A stretch of 64,000 nt of DNA, taken from assembly GCA_027943335.1 (NCBI GenBank), contig BSBK01002798.1:992001-1056000 (forward strand), read 5' to 3'. The notes beneath the pieces are model-generated. The model did no database searches. It worked only from the letters and a program-made list of their open reading frames with translations, and was not told the DNA's origin. The DNA is from Chamaecyparis obtusa (lineage: Eukaryota; Streptophyta; Pinopsida; Cupressales; Cupressaceae). How positions within the stretch are numbered: the first letter of the stretch is position 1; each line of letters starts with the position of its first letter. Below, in pieces: positions 11,331 to 22,406 of this stretch. The translations under genes were made by a program, and so were the position numbers.

Positions 11331-11829
11331 CATGTCCAAAAAAGAATTTTGTGACATTTGCCAGATTATGGGTCATTCCACCAAGGAATGCCCATATAAT
11401 ATGAAAACAAGGGGCCAACCGATGTTTACCCAAGAAACCTCGACATCGACGAACACAACCAACCCTCAAGTGAACAACACCATGACATCGTCCGGCGGCT
11501 ACCAGAATAATAGACGTAAAGGGAGAAGCAACAACAATAATAATAATAACAACAATAACAATAGCCGCAGCCGCATCCAGTATGATGCTAAGGGGAGGCC
11601 GATGATACAATGTCGTGTGTGTAACCAATGGGGACACTTTGCCAGAGATTGCCCGAGGGAAGAGACAACACAATTCCTCTGTAGGTGGTGTGGTCCAGGA
11701 GACCACGAAGATGCAAATTGTCCAAAATCTGGGGTAAATCTCTTAAACATTGAAATGGACGGAGCAGAGGGAGTGGTGTTGGCCCTTGCCTGAGGGCAAG
11801 CAAAGAAGGTTGCATACCGACACCCTCCC
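11331..11829 (+). pseudogene. gag of gypsy element 1, zinc-knuckle region
   Basis: Continuation of gag after the solo LTR. It contains three intact C-X2-C-X4-H-X4-C zinc knuckles: CDICQIMGHSTKEC, CRVCNQWGHFARDC and CRWCGPGDHEDANC. A run of 11 Asn codons made of AAT/AAC lies between the first and second. With the knuckle split by the solo LTR there were four knuckles, more than the one or two usual in plant gypsy gag. Zinc knuckles bind the genomic RNA during packaging. A TGA at about 11791 ends the open frame before the protease region. Confidence 0.85.
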
Positions 11830-12420
11830 ATGAAGAAGCAAAGGGTATGTGAAGCAAAAGCGGACATCGAAAAGGCAATGATGGCTGAGAGAAAGAAGAC
11901 ACATGACACGGCGAGTACCTCACTCAGAAGTCAAGCCGAGCACAACATACTAAAGCAAATGTTGCAGATAGAAATTCCAATAAAAATCAAGGACCTCCTT
12001 CAAACCATGCCTCAATTACAAACAGCCCTATTAAAAATGGTATCACCTTAGAGAGTGTCCAACTGTGCAGACCGTACAGAAGACTCTATTGGGCCATTAG
12101 GGGATCCTATGTTGTTGGTTGTCAACAAGGGTAGACATCTAGCAATGGTGGAGATGGGTATTCTCGGCAACATTCTAACAAACACCATCGTTGACGAAGG
12201 GTCAGATGTCAATGTGCTACCAAAGGAGACATGGAAGAAGCTTGGGCGACCCACATGATGGCCGCCAACCTTCCAACTCGTAGGCATAGACCAGCATGGC
12301 ATCAAACCTATCGGCACACTGATGGTGCAAAGGGTAATGATCTACACCCAACAACTCGTGTTGGATTTTGTGGTAATCCCGCTAAAGAGAAAAGGGTACG
12401 ATGCCATTCTTGGTAGGGGT
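11830..12420 (+). pseudogene. Aspartic protease region of gypsy element 1
   Basis: After a Gln/Lys-rich stretch (11830-12051) the frame reads ILGNILTNTIVDEGSDVNVL followed by PKETWKKLG. The D-E-G-S tetrad stands where retropepsins have D-[ST]-G or D-G-G-S, followed by the usual NVLP. After a frame change at about 12255 it continues FQLVGIDQHGIKPIG, FVVIP and YDAILGRG, the normal end of a gypsy protease. The substitution of Glu for Gly next to the catalytic Asp, the frameshift and the flanking stops indicate loss of function. Confidence 0.75.
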
Positions 12421-12751
12421 TGACTGGTACAAGAAAAAGTAAACCACGATTGGAAGAGGAACACCCTATCCATGGAGAGGAGCGGCAGGAAATTTACAAT
12501 TGACCTGAAGACCCAAATGGTGAGTGAAGACTTGGCGTCTTCATCAGAATCAGAAGCGGAAGAGGAACCGGATGAAGGGAAGAGACACATGGAGCCCAAC
12601 AAGGAGTTCTCGAAATGGAAGGATGCTTAGAAGATGACTTGGACTCGCTAAATGAACTATTTCACTAGCAAATGGAGGATTATGAGTTGTTTCAGAGCAA
12701 CATGCTCCAAGTAGACGAGGGGGCAGAAAAGGATTCGTTCCCACCTAAGTA

Positions 12752-14147
12752 TTGAGAGTACAAAGGAGAGGTCTAGTGAACGAAACCCTAGCACATGAGT
12801 TTGACAAGGAAAAACTAATCAGATATGAGGAGCCCTCGCTGAAGATCATGAACTTAGGAGACGAGGGTAACCCTAAAAACATCCTTGTAGGGGACAATTG
12901 GAACCCCCTCCTGAAGGCAACGACATTCAATTTTTTTATGGAATATAAGGACGTCTTTGCCTAGACGTATAAGGACTTAAAGGGGGTTCCGCTTGAGTTA
13001 TGTGTCCACCAAATCCCGTCGATGCCAGGAGCGGTGCTCGTATGGAAGCGATCGTACAAGATGAATAAAAACTATGCCGCACGAGTTAATGACGAAATTG
13101 AATGCATGTTGGAAGCATGCGGGTATCATATTTCGAATCCAAACAAGTGAATGGGTATCCCCTATTGTCATATCATTAAAGGAGGCAAATCAAATTTGAA
13201 TGTGTGGATTTCAAATGTCTGAACACGGTCACCATAAAGGACCCATTCCCGATACTGTTCACAGACAACATCTTGGAGGAGGTCGCGGGACATGAAATCT
13301 ACTCCTTCATGGATGGATTTTCTAGGTACAATCAGATATCCATCGTTGGGGAGGACAAACTGAAGACGACATTTGTAGTGGAAGATGGGGTTTATGCTTA
13401 CAATGGGATGCCATTCGGATCTGCAATGCTCCTGCAACCTTTCAGAGGATAATTTTGCATATATTTGACAAAATGTCAGTCGGGAATTTTAAGGCTTTCT
13501 TGGATGATTGGTCTATTTTTAGTGTGGAGGACACACACCTTGTTGCCCCTGGGGAATGCATGGAGAGATACAAATGGGCAAGGCTTGCACTCAACCCCCA
13601 AAAGTGCAGGTTCATGGTATCTCAGGGGAAGCTACTCGGACACATTGTCTGTAAGGCTGGACTCAAGACAAATCTTGATAAAGTAAGGGTGATCATCGAG
13701 ATGGAGCCACCCAGGGACGTTACGAGAGTTAAATCGTTCCTCGGACACATTTGATATTATAGAAGGTTCATTAAAAACTTTGCTCAAGTGTCCTATCCAA
13801 TGGATATATTGACTCAGAAAGAGAAGCTCTACACGTGGGGAACAGAACAGGGGGAGGCATTTGAAGAATTGAAAACAAGGCTAGTGGGTGTGTCCATTCT
13901 AGCATATGCTAATTGGGATAAAGAGTTCCATGTGCATGTTGATGCATCCAACTTTGCAATCGGAGCTATACTGGCACAGGTGGGCGACCACGGGTTAGAC
14001 CACCCGATATACTTTGCTAGTAGACTTCTGTCGAAGGCAAAGAACTATGGCACAACTAAAAGGGAAGCCTTGGGAATGGTGTATGCCGTACAGAAATTTC
14101 GACACTATTTGTTGGCTACTCCGTTTACTTTTTATGTGAATTGCTAG
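12752..14147 (+). pseudogene. Reverse transcriptase and RNase H of gypsy element 1
   Basis: Conserved RT segments appear in order across frame changes: HQIPSMPGAV and YAARVNDEIE (13005-13105), TIKDPFPI and SFMDGFSRYNQI (13240-13340), YNGMPFG (13400-13420), FKAFLDDWSIF (about 13488-13520; FLDD at the catalytic YXDD position), ALNPQKCRFMV and LLGHIV. RNase H follows with HVDASNFAIGAILAQ (first catalytic Asp) and TTKREALGMVYAVQKFRHYL (Glu) up to a TAG at 14145. Stops at about 12962, 13148, 13450 and 13752 inactivate it. The FLDDW form and the sequence style are those of Tat/Athila elements. Confidence 0.85.
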
Positions 14148-15633
14148 GCATCAATGTATTTGGTGAATAAGCCCATCATTCAGGGACAAGTGAGTAGATG
14201 GCTACTCTTGCTACAGGAGTTCACATTTACCATTGTGGTACGGCCTAGGAAAAGACACGTGAGTGCAGATCACCTGTGCCGTATCAAATCCAAGGAGCTG
14301 CCAGGAGTAAATGATGGCTTCCTTAATGCCCATCTTTTTCGAATTGCAAGTTTGCTGGCTTGGTACACTAGTATCGGGGAATATCTTTCTACAACCCAGT
14401 TTCCAAGGGAGATGCCGCCAAGCGAGAGAAGGAAATTGGTCCTCAAAAATATAACTTTCCAACTTATCAATGGATTGCTATACAAAATGGGATTGGACCA
14501 GGTACTCTGATGATGTGTGGAGGAAAGTTCAAAGTGTTCTAAGGGAGGCTCACGAGGGCCCCACCAAATGACATATGGGACCCGATCCCACGGCACGCAA
14601 GGTACTCCTTACAGGGTTATGGTGGCCTACCCTGTACAACGACGCCAGAGAGTGGGTCGGAAGTTGTGATACTTGTTAGGGAGTGGGGAAACCCTTGAAG
14701 AGAGATTTCATGCTGCTCAACCCTTTGTAGGCACAAGAACTATTTGAGCGCTGGGGCTTGGATTTCGTTGGACCTCTAAAGGCAAGCGGGGCCAGAAGGT
14801 GCTAGTACATCGCGGTGGTGACAAAGTACCTAACAAAGTAGGTGGAGGCACGGTCTTTGCCAGATAACTCGGCCCTGAGCACAGCGAGATTCATCTATGA
14901 GAAAATAATCACAAGGTACTGTATCCCCATTTAGATAACTAGCAACCGAGGGGGACACTTCATGAACCACGTTATTAAATTGCTAACCACTGATTTCAAA
15001 AAATTTCACTCATTCTGGAGCCCTTACTATCCAAGAGCAAATGGTCAGGCGGAGGTGACTAATAAAATCTTGGTATCTGTAATTTATAAGTCCGGCGGGG
15101 TCGAAGGAGAAGATTGGGAAGAGAGGCTACCATCAGCACTTTGGGCATACCGCACAACATATAAGGTAACAACAGGACAAACTCTGTTCCAGTTGATGTT
15201 CGAACAGGAAGTTGTCGTTCCGGCAGAGTTCATGGTTCCCAACCTCTAGATAGCCATTGAAAATAGATTAGGGGATATGGAAAGCCTGCAGGAGAGATTG
15301 CACAACTTAAACAAGTTGGACAAACAGAGACTGATGGCACAGTGGGCCACTAAGGTAGCACAACAAAGATGCAAGGCGTGGCATGACAAGCACCTCAAAC
15401 GGGTTTTGTTCACATCCGGACAACAGGTATTGAAATACAATGGTCAGAATGAGATCAAACCGGGAAAGTTTAAAGTTAAATGGCTAGGTCCGTATCAAGT
15501 CAAGGAAGTTGGCAACAATGGTGCTATCAAACTATGGATTCTAAATGGACGAGAGATCCCAAAAACAATAAACGGGTCCAAATTAAAACCCTATCATGAA
15601 AGGTGGAAGGGGCAAGGGCGTTGCAGAAAGTAG
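14148..15633 (+). pseudogene. Integrase of gypsy element 1
   Basis: After the RNase H tail (RWLLLLQEFTFTIVVRPRK) comes an HHCC zinc-binding region, with LREAHEGPTK and WWPTLYNDAREW up to C-D-T-C (14535-14675). The catalytic core follows: LDFVGPL carries the first Asp, TSNRGGHF has Asn where the second catalytic Asp is expected, and NGQAEVTNK carries the Glu. The end is ALWAYRTTYKVTTGQT and, after two more stops, the typical C-terminal WLGPYQVKEV and LKPYHER with no chromodomain. Numerous stops (for example 14508, 14680, 14730, 15247). Confidence 0.85.
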
Positions 15634-15702
15634 ATTCAGACTTAATTTAAAAAAAAAAAATTTAAAATTTTTTAAAATTTTAAAAAGAAAGAAAGAAAGA
15701 GA

Positions 15703-17209
15703 GTTATAGCACAGGCGGTAACGTTTGAGGGTTTGAATGGGTTGGAATGCCGGAAGTGGTGGCAAGATACACCCGACCATGATCTGGTAATGGGAAATTT
15801 GAGGGCCACACAGGTGTAATGGGCAATACAGATGCTTGTATTCTGCATTAAAGACTACGAAGGGCCACTAAGAGTTATGATAGAGACTTTCGACAGACAT
15901 TCCCGGGTGAGCACATTCTCCTACCTCGAGAGAGATGTGAGAGTTGCATTCACGGTGACAGAGTTTACACGAGTGTTTGGCATACTTGGGCGCAATGGGA
16001 AAAAGATTGATATGAAGGCAAGGAAGATGCCAAGGGAAACAAAGGAGTTTTGGATTAAGATGGTATCCAGAAGTCTCACACCTATAGAGCTAGATTTCAT
16101 GGCGAAAGCATCAAAAGGACAAGGGATGAAGAAGTCCTTCATTGCAAGACTTTGGCACTGCATTATGGATGTTGTAAAGAGCAAACTTACAGGGTCGAGC
16201 CATGCTTCTGACATCGCGCTTCCCCAAATAGTGTTGATGAATGGCCTGTTGAATGGTACAGTATATGATTGGGCTACATTATTGGCGGAGCGGATGTATG
16301 AATTCATGACCCTCCAACATAAGACATTTTATATGCCGCACTATGCTATTGGACTATTTTTGGATGCCACACGCACACAGATTCCAGCCGACCGATTGGA
16401 GGTGACACTTGGTCCCTTGTTGCCTGGCGAGCCATCCATCGTGTGCTAGAGACACTTGGACATATCAACAAGTCAAAAAGTGCTTCCAAGACAGAAGCAG
16501 CGAAGGCAAGCCGTTTTTGGGTTCGAGCTGGGGGACGTGGACAGTAGCCGAGAGAAGACATCTGAGAGCTCCAGTGACTCCGGAGAAGGGCACAGTCAGG
16601 CAATTGAGGCTGATCCCATTGAGTCGGAGCCGATAGTTGTCGCAACCACCTCTATGCCTACACCCATGCCTACCCCAATTCTATTTAGCTGACCAGTATT
16701 GTCAAACATTGCACACTTGACTTCAACAGTATCGGCGGTGACATCCACAACGATCCCAACATTTGGCGAGATTTGCACACCAGTGAGTATGGCACCTATA
16801 CCATCACCACCTTTGGTGTAGGAGTTAGTTTCAGTCGCACCTCCACCTACAACAGTGGAGGCATTGCATTTGACGGAGGTCACAGTGTGTGAGGCAATGG
16901 TGGAGTCTAGACCTGAGACATTTTAGTATGACGCAGCGCCTCCAAAGCAGAGGGGTGGTCAATTTCATCTGGATGTAGTGGGAATTGATGCATTGGTTAC
17001 TATTGACACTGAGTTGTTGGAGGATCCCCAGGCAGTGGCAGGTGATCTTGCTTCCATCACGGCTATGAGCACTTGGCTCAATAGGCGGTTTCAGATGATG
17101 CCCTTGGAACCAACGGGAGCCACAATCCTCTCTCCTCGATGGGATGTACCTTTGGAGGTCATAGACTTAACAGCAGAAGCCTCACCAGTGGAGGACCAAC
17201 AATTGGCCG
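15703..17209 (+). pseudogene. Third ORF downstream of integrase in gypsy element 1
   Basis: One frame, broken by stops at 15817, 16447, 16690 and two later ones, spans about 500 codons after integrase. It reads VIAQAVTFEGLNGLECRKWW, then YEGPLRVMIETFDRHSRVST and a helical region (ETKEFWIKMVSRSLTPIELD, IMDVVKSKLTGSSHASDIAL, MNGLLNGTVYDWATLLAERM). After that comes a Pro/Thr/Ser-rich tail. It sits where env-like or extra ORFs occur in Athila/Tat elements. The helical part resembles the uncharacterised plant domain often found in such retrotransposons, but I cannot assign a function. I see no convincing transmembrane segment or signal peptide, so an envelope role is not supported. The same ORF recurs at 18484-19381. 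Confidence 0.65.
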
Positions 17210-17983
17210 AGAATAATCACAAGGTACGGTATCCCCATTCAGATAACTAGCGACTGAGGGGGAGACTTTGTGAACCACGTTATTAAATTGCTAACCACTA
17301 AGTTCAAAATTTTCCACTCATCTCGAGCCCTTACTATCCAAGAGCAAACGGTCAGGCAGGGCGACTAATAAAATCTTGGTATTTGTAATTTATAAGTCCT
17401 GCGGGGTCGAAGGAGAAGACTGGGAAGAAAGGCTACCATCAGTGTTGTGGGCCTACCGAACAACCTGTAAGGTAACTATAGGTCAAACTCCCTTTTAGTT
17501 GATGTACCGATAAGAAGCCATAGTACCGATGGAATTCATGGTGCCAAGTTTGCAAATAGCAATTGAGAATAGGCTAGGAGATATGGAGAGCCTAAGGGAG
17601 AGGTTGTACGCTCTCAATAAGATGGACGAACGACGAATGATGGCACAATGGGCCACGAATGTAGCCCAACAACAAAGGAAAGCATGGTACGACAAAAACC
17701 TACGTCGAATGAGGTTCACACCAGGGCAGTCGGTGCTAAAATACAATGGGCGAAATGAGATCAAGCCGAGAAAGTTTAAAGTGAAATGGCTAGGTTTGTA
17801 TCAATTCAAGGAAGTTGGCGATAATGGCACTATCAAACTATGGACATTGAATGGACGAGAGATCCCAGAAACGATAAACGGGTCTAAATTAAAACCCTAT
17901 CATGAAAGGCGGAACGGGCAAGAGGGTGTTCTGAGCTAGAGGGTAGAGGGCGCTGCAGAAAGTAGATTCGAACTTAATTAAAA
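17210..17983 (+). pseudogene. Second partial integrase copy
   Basis: From GAGAATAATCACAAGG (about 17210) the DNA repeats the integrase region that starts at about 14900 and follows it to LKPYHER at about 17910. It has its own stops and frameshifts and is clearly diverged from the first copy. In this copy the position of the second catalytic Asp reads T-S-D. It joins the third ORF of the first copy without an LTR between, so it belongs to a second, 5'-truncated sibling element or a recombinant. Confidence 0.8.
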
Positions 17984-18483
17984 GAAAAAAAAGAAGGCAA
18001 TCTGATGGTGGGCACCATACGGTGTCCACCAAACAGTGGGAACACCGGATGGTGGACCATCGAGTGGTGGACCACCGAATGGTGGGACCATCATGTAGTG
18101 GATTACCACCGTGCGGTGGAAAAACCACTGCCTGTGCAGAAGAAAAGCAATAAAACAAAACGCATGGTGAAAACAAAAAATAAAACGCAAAGGCATTGTG
18201 ACATTCACACAACACTGGGGATTGGAGGAGTAGAAGACGAAGACGAGGGCGAAGGAAGTAAGTAGTTTATAGTTATTGAGGATTGAGGCTTGTACAAAAT
18301 GACAAGAAGAAGACAGTTATTAATTCAGCAGGCAAGACGAATTGGAAAGCCAAATTGCAGGCAAGTAGTTCAAGCAACCGTATGGATAAAAATGCCCAAC
18401 TGTTACCATCCGGAGTAAAAGTTGCAGGAAGAATGGATGCTAGTTTCAGCAGCGACAAGTAGAAGATAAGGCCCAAAGTTCAG
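17984..18483 (+). other. Integrase-ORF3 spacer with GGTGG/CCACC hairpin cluster
   Basis: About 500 bp between the second integrase copy and the second ORF3 copy. The first copy has only about 70 bp here (15634-15702). At 18005-18120 many short GGTGG, GTGGACC and CCACC words form overlapping imperfect inverted repeats. The rest is A-rich. A short ORF (18005-18265) ending in an acidic stretch has no family features. Confidence 0.6.
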
Positions 18484-19381
18484 ATGGCGCCGGCTCCTTA
18501 GAAAGAAATAGTTATAGCACAGGCAGTAGCGTTCGAGGGTTTGAATGGGTTGGACTGTCGGAAGTGGTGGCAAGATACACTCAACAATGATCTGGTAAAG
18601 GGAAGTTTGAGGACCTCATAGGTGCAATGGGCAATACAAATGCCCGTATTTTGCATTAAGGGCTACGAAGGGCTACTAAGGGTTATGATAGAGACCTTCG
18701 ACATACATTCTCGGGTGAGCACATTCTCCTACCTCAAGCTGGATGTGAGGGTTGCATTCACGGCGATAGTTTACGCGGGTGTTTGGCATACTAGGGCGCA
18801 ATGGGAAAAAGATTGATATGAAGGCAAGGAAGATGCCAAGGGAAACGAAGGAGTTTTGGATTAAGATGGTATCCAAAAGCCTCACACCTGTAGAGCTAGA
18901 TTCCGTGGCGAAGGCATCAAGAGGAAGGGGGATGAAGAAGTCCTTCATTGCAAAAGGACATTGGCACTGCATTATGGATGTTGTAAAGAGCAAACTTATA
19001 GGGTCGAGCCGTGCTTCTAACATTGCGCTTCCCCAAATAGTGTTGATGAATGGCTTGTTGAATGGTACAGTATATGATTCGGGTACATTGTAGGCGGAGA
19101 GGATGTATGAATTCATGACCCTCCAGGATAAGACATTTTATATGCCGCACTACGCCATTGGACTATTTTTGGATGCCACACGCACACAGATTCTAGTTGA
19201 CCAACTGGAGGTGACACCTGGTCCCTTGTCACCTGGCGAGCCACCCATCATGTGTTGTAGACACTTAGACATATCGACAGGTCAGAAAGTGCTTCCAGGA
19301 CAGAAGCGGCAGAGGCAAGCCGTTTCTGGGTCTGAGTTGGGGGACGTGGACAGTGGCCGAGAGGAGACGTCTGAGAGCTCC
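18484..19381 (+). pseudogene. Second copy of the third ORF, truncated
   Basis: Begins ATG GCG CCG GCT CCT TAG and then runs in frame into IVIAQAVAFEGLNGLDCRKW, which gives the likely ATG start missing from the first copy. A Gln codon stands where the first copy has the stop at 15817. A 2-bp deletion near 18765 shifts the frame, which then continues as in the first copy to the Ser/Glu-rich start of the tail. Homology with the first copy ends abruptly at about 19381 (GAGAGCTCC). Confidence 0.75.
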
Positions 19382-19901
19382 TTTTGTCGTATAACATACT
19401 CATAAGAAGAAATCATATAACTCAGAAATGATGCAGCATTGTTCTATAGACTTTCAGGACAAACTGAAATGACATTCACTTTCTTAACTCAACTCTCTTT
19501 CAGCTTATGTGTTTACATATAGTTAAAACATTAACATCAGATTTTCCATGATTGTTAAATCAGTCATTACAATGAAATGCATACCATGTATTGCAGCTTC
19601 CAATAAGAATGTTCATCTCTTAATGATTTAAAAGGAATATAATTCTTCCAAACCCTTAATGTCTCACCCTAGGATGATTTCAGATCAAGTACAGCCCCTT
19701 TCAAGCATGTACAACAATCTCTGGAAGTCTGCAGATCTGTACGGCCTCTTGCTGTTAACGAGACTGGTATGGCTCCCTTGCTAGTATTTGCAGACTTGTA
19801 AGGAACTAGTATCGATGTACTTCAGACCTGTTCAATACTTTATTATTCAGATTTAGACTTGTACAACCTATGGCAATTAGATTTTCTATTGTACAACACT
19901 T
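19382..19901. other. Unassigned sequence between gypsy element 1 and LTR
   Basis: No coding features. Words such as CAGACCTGTACG are similar on both sides of the LTR at 19902-21391, so this may be the distal part of the minus-strand LTR that ends at 22406, split by that insertion. Confidence 0.4.
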
Positions 19902-21391
19902 TGTGATGTCCCTTCCTTAGACAACTCAATTGCTAAGTTGGCCTATTGTCGAGGTTCCTAAAGGTCAGCAGTATGGATAGGGGACCCATCTAGGATTTTG
20001 TGGAGCTATGCAGGGGCTTTATAAGCCGTTTTGGATAGTTTGGGATTGTCTCCTAAATTTTAGGATGGATTCCTACTTTTTGGGGATTGACTGGAGTTGA
20101 CTAGAATGATCAGGGAACCTTCGAGATCATTTTACAGACTTTGGTTGCAATTCCTATTTTTTAGGCAAGACTGTTAGTTCGCCTGCAACATTTAGATTTC
20201 ATCCTTGGACTGGTGGCATCAGTCAGATTTCAGTTTGGAGTCCAAGTGATGAATTTATGAATAAATTTGGAATAATTAAATTATTGCCTAAAGCTTGATT
20301 TAAATAAATAAAAATCACTTTAAATTATTGCCTAAAGCTTGATTTAAATAAATAAATAATAAAGAGATTTAATAAAATCACTTTATATTATAATAAAATA
20401 TAATAAGTGGCCCCTTCTATGGCACACTTCCCTAGGAGCATAAGTTGTAAGTTGTATTTTAGAAGTGGTCATTTTATTAATGATAAATAAGGCCTCAAGA
20501 TAGTTCGAACTCCTAGGAGGGAGAATAAAATAAAATATTATAAAGTACATAAAAATAAATTGTGTAAAACCCTAAAAGGTTCGAACTTCACGAAGGGAGA
20601 GGGAAAAATAAATAAACTAACATTGTGGGCAGCCATTTCGTTCAATTAAAGATCATTTTTTACTTGAGCATTTTGGAGGTGGAACTTTGAGAAGGACTTT
20701 GACAGCAGATTGATCTTCCAGGAACGAAATCTCTTGGAGGAATTGAGAGTTGGACGAAAACCCAACTCTCCTAAAGACAGGTTTCATCACAGATTAGTAT
20801 TAGAATTAGAGTGGCATCAAATTTTAAGAAGAATCTTTTGGATCTGACTGTATAACGGAAGAAATTAGTTATCAGATTTGCAGATCAGAGTTTAATCATT
20901 GGATTACACACATCCCAGGCTTCTATATCTTGGCTGTATAGCTCAAGGTAGAGGCCACATCCATTCCTAGCTGGACATTGGATTATATTAGCAGCACAGT
21001 ATAAAAATTCAGAGATTTCATTGGATTAGTACTTGCAGATTGGAACGGGTAAGAGGAGATCAGTATTGCAAGACAAACACATCAAAGTCTGTTGCTGTCC
21101 ATTTATTCTCAGATCCATACAGCCTGGTACGGTTATGTTATCGGTTATTTGGATTAATAAGAATTTAATTATTTTGTATGACCTATTTGCTGTTAGTTTT
21201 CTTTTTATTGTGTTGTCAATTTGCAAGCATTGCATTTATCTTATCATCAAAAACAACAAAAAATCAGAAAACCTTGAAAAATACAATAAAATCAAATATT
21301 GCAAAAAAAATAAAAAAATTCAAGAAAAACTCAGTGAGAAACCAAGAAAAAATTAGAAATTCAATATTTAGGTGGTTGGGGATCTTTCACA
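19902..21391 (+). mobile_element. Solo LTR, TGTGATGTCCC variant, nested
   Basis: 1490 bp from TGTGATGTCCC to GGGGATCTTTCACA. The flanking five bases are CACTT (19897-19901) and CTCTT (21392-21396), a one-mismatch target duplication. Its first 200 bp match the minus-strand LTR that ends at 59301 (words such as TTTATAAGCC, GGATTGACTGG and GAGTTGACTAGAA). No internal domain follows, so it is read as a solo LTR. Confidence 0.7.
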
Positions 21392-22406
21392 CTCTTATAC
21401 TCAACTTGAGACCTGTACGTCTCCATCAATCAGCAATGCAAGTCTTGGGACTTCTATCGTAGCCTATATACTTTAGATGCAACCTGTATATATCTTCAGT
21501 CACAACCTATTTCATTGGACCAATAATATAAATAACAGCAAATAGTGAGATTGCCAATACTTTACCAATTTTGCCCTTATATCTTCAACATATGTTCGAA
21601 CCCTTCTCGACTAATATTTTGAAAACTCTCTAATCTTAATATGTTTCTTGAAATGAGCACTTAGATTCTCTTGACTATATCTTGCAACAACGAAGAGAAT
21701 GTCATTCATGAGGGATTTCCTCCTCACAAACCCTTAAAAATGAACTCTCCAATCAATTTTATAAGTTCCTTATTCCATCCAGCTTGCCTGAAAGTGAGTT
21801 CTTGGAAATCTTTTATAATGCTCTCATAAGAGCTCATTCACCCATCTTACCAATGTGGGATAAACAAAATCATTTTTCCCCATCACTTTTGCCTTTTCCT
21901 ATATTTTTGGGATTTTTTTCCTTTTTTTCTCCTATTTTCTCGTGATTGCTTTTTCCCCTATTTTTCACGAACGTTTTTTCTTTAATAATATTTCCCCTCA
22001 CAAACATTTTGTCTCCAATGTGTTATTAAATAAATGGACTTTAAACATTTCCAACTTAACTATAGTGCTGCATTAATAAAGTTAAATATTTATATTTAAC
22101 TTTATAACCTAACTTTATTAATGCATAAATAAACTATATCAATGATATTTAAAATCTTCTATCGATAATAATCATTTACCATTGACATGACACTGCCACT
22201 AAAGATCTCGACCATGCCCCAAATGACTTAATATAAATAGTGAGTATACCAAAACTGCATCCAGACACCTTAAATTGACCTACAATGAAAATTGCCTAGG
22301 CCAAATGGCCTCAAAGTCCCTTAAATGTCGTGGTTATCCTACATGACCATGGAGAAATAGGCTAACAACAAACTCATACAATTTGTGCTAGAAAGGGGGC
22401 ATTACA
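21392..22406 (-). mobile_element. LTR of the TGTAATGTCC family, distal end unclear
   Basis: In minus-strand sense it starts TGTAATGCCCCCTTTCTAGC and aligns with the LTR at 24934 for several hundred bases (TTAGCCTATTTC, GGCCATTTGGCCTA, GTCACTGCCA-type words). It contains the family stem-loop (22333-22341 with 22358-22366) and the self-complementary block (22225-22246). Its far end is not visible because the LTR at 19902-21391 probably inserted into it. Confidence 0.65.

Larger units (their letters stand above)
4604..19381 (+). mobile_element. Decayed Ty3/gypsy (Tat-like) element with nested insertions
   Basis: Order on the plus strand is LTR, PBS, gag, protease, RT, RNase H, integrase and a third ORF, so this is Ty3/gypsy order (integrase after RT). 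The tRNA-Asp-type PBS, the FLDDW motif in RT, no visible chromodomain and an ORF after integrase point to the Tat/Athila side of the family; that lineage call is inference. Many stops and frameshifts show it is dead. It is interrupted by a miniature retrotransposon array (5386-8945) and a solo LTR (10170-11325), and it ends in a second copy of the integrase/ORF3 end. No 3' LTR is visible: homology stops at about 19381. It is antisense to the host gene. Confidence 0.85.

Noticed and set aside
11302..11923. Long minus-strand ORFs with Leu/Val runs that look like membrane segments
   Set aside because: Antisense of the AAT/AAC (Asn) tract and zinc-knuckle region of gag; the hydrophobic runs are reverse complements of the Asn codons.
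15703..16692. Envelope gene (errantivirus/Athila-like env) for the third ORF
   Set aside because: No signal peptide, cleavage site or transmembrane segment is visible; position alone is not enough.
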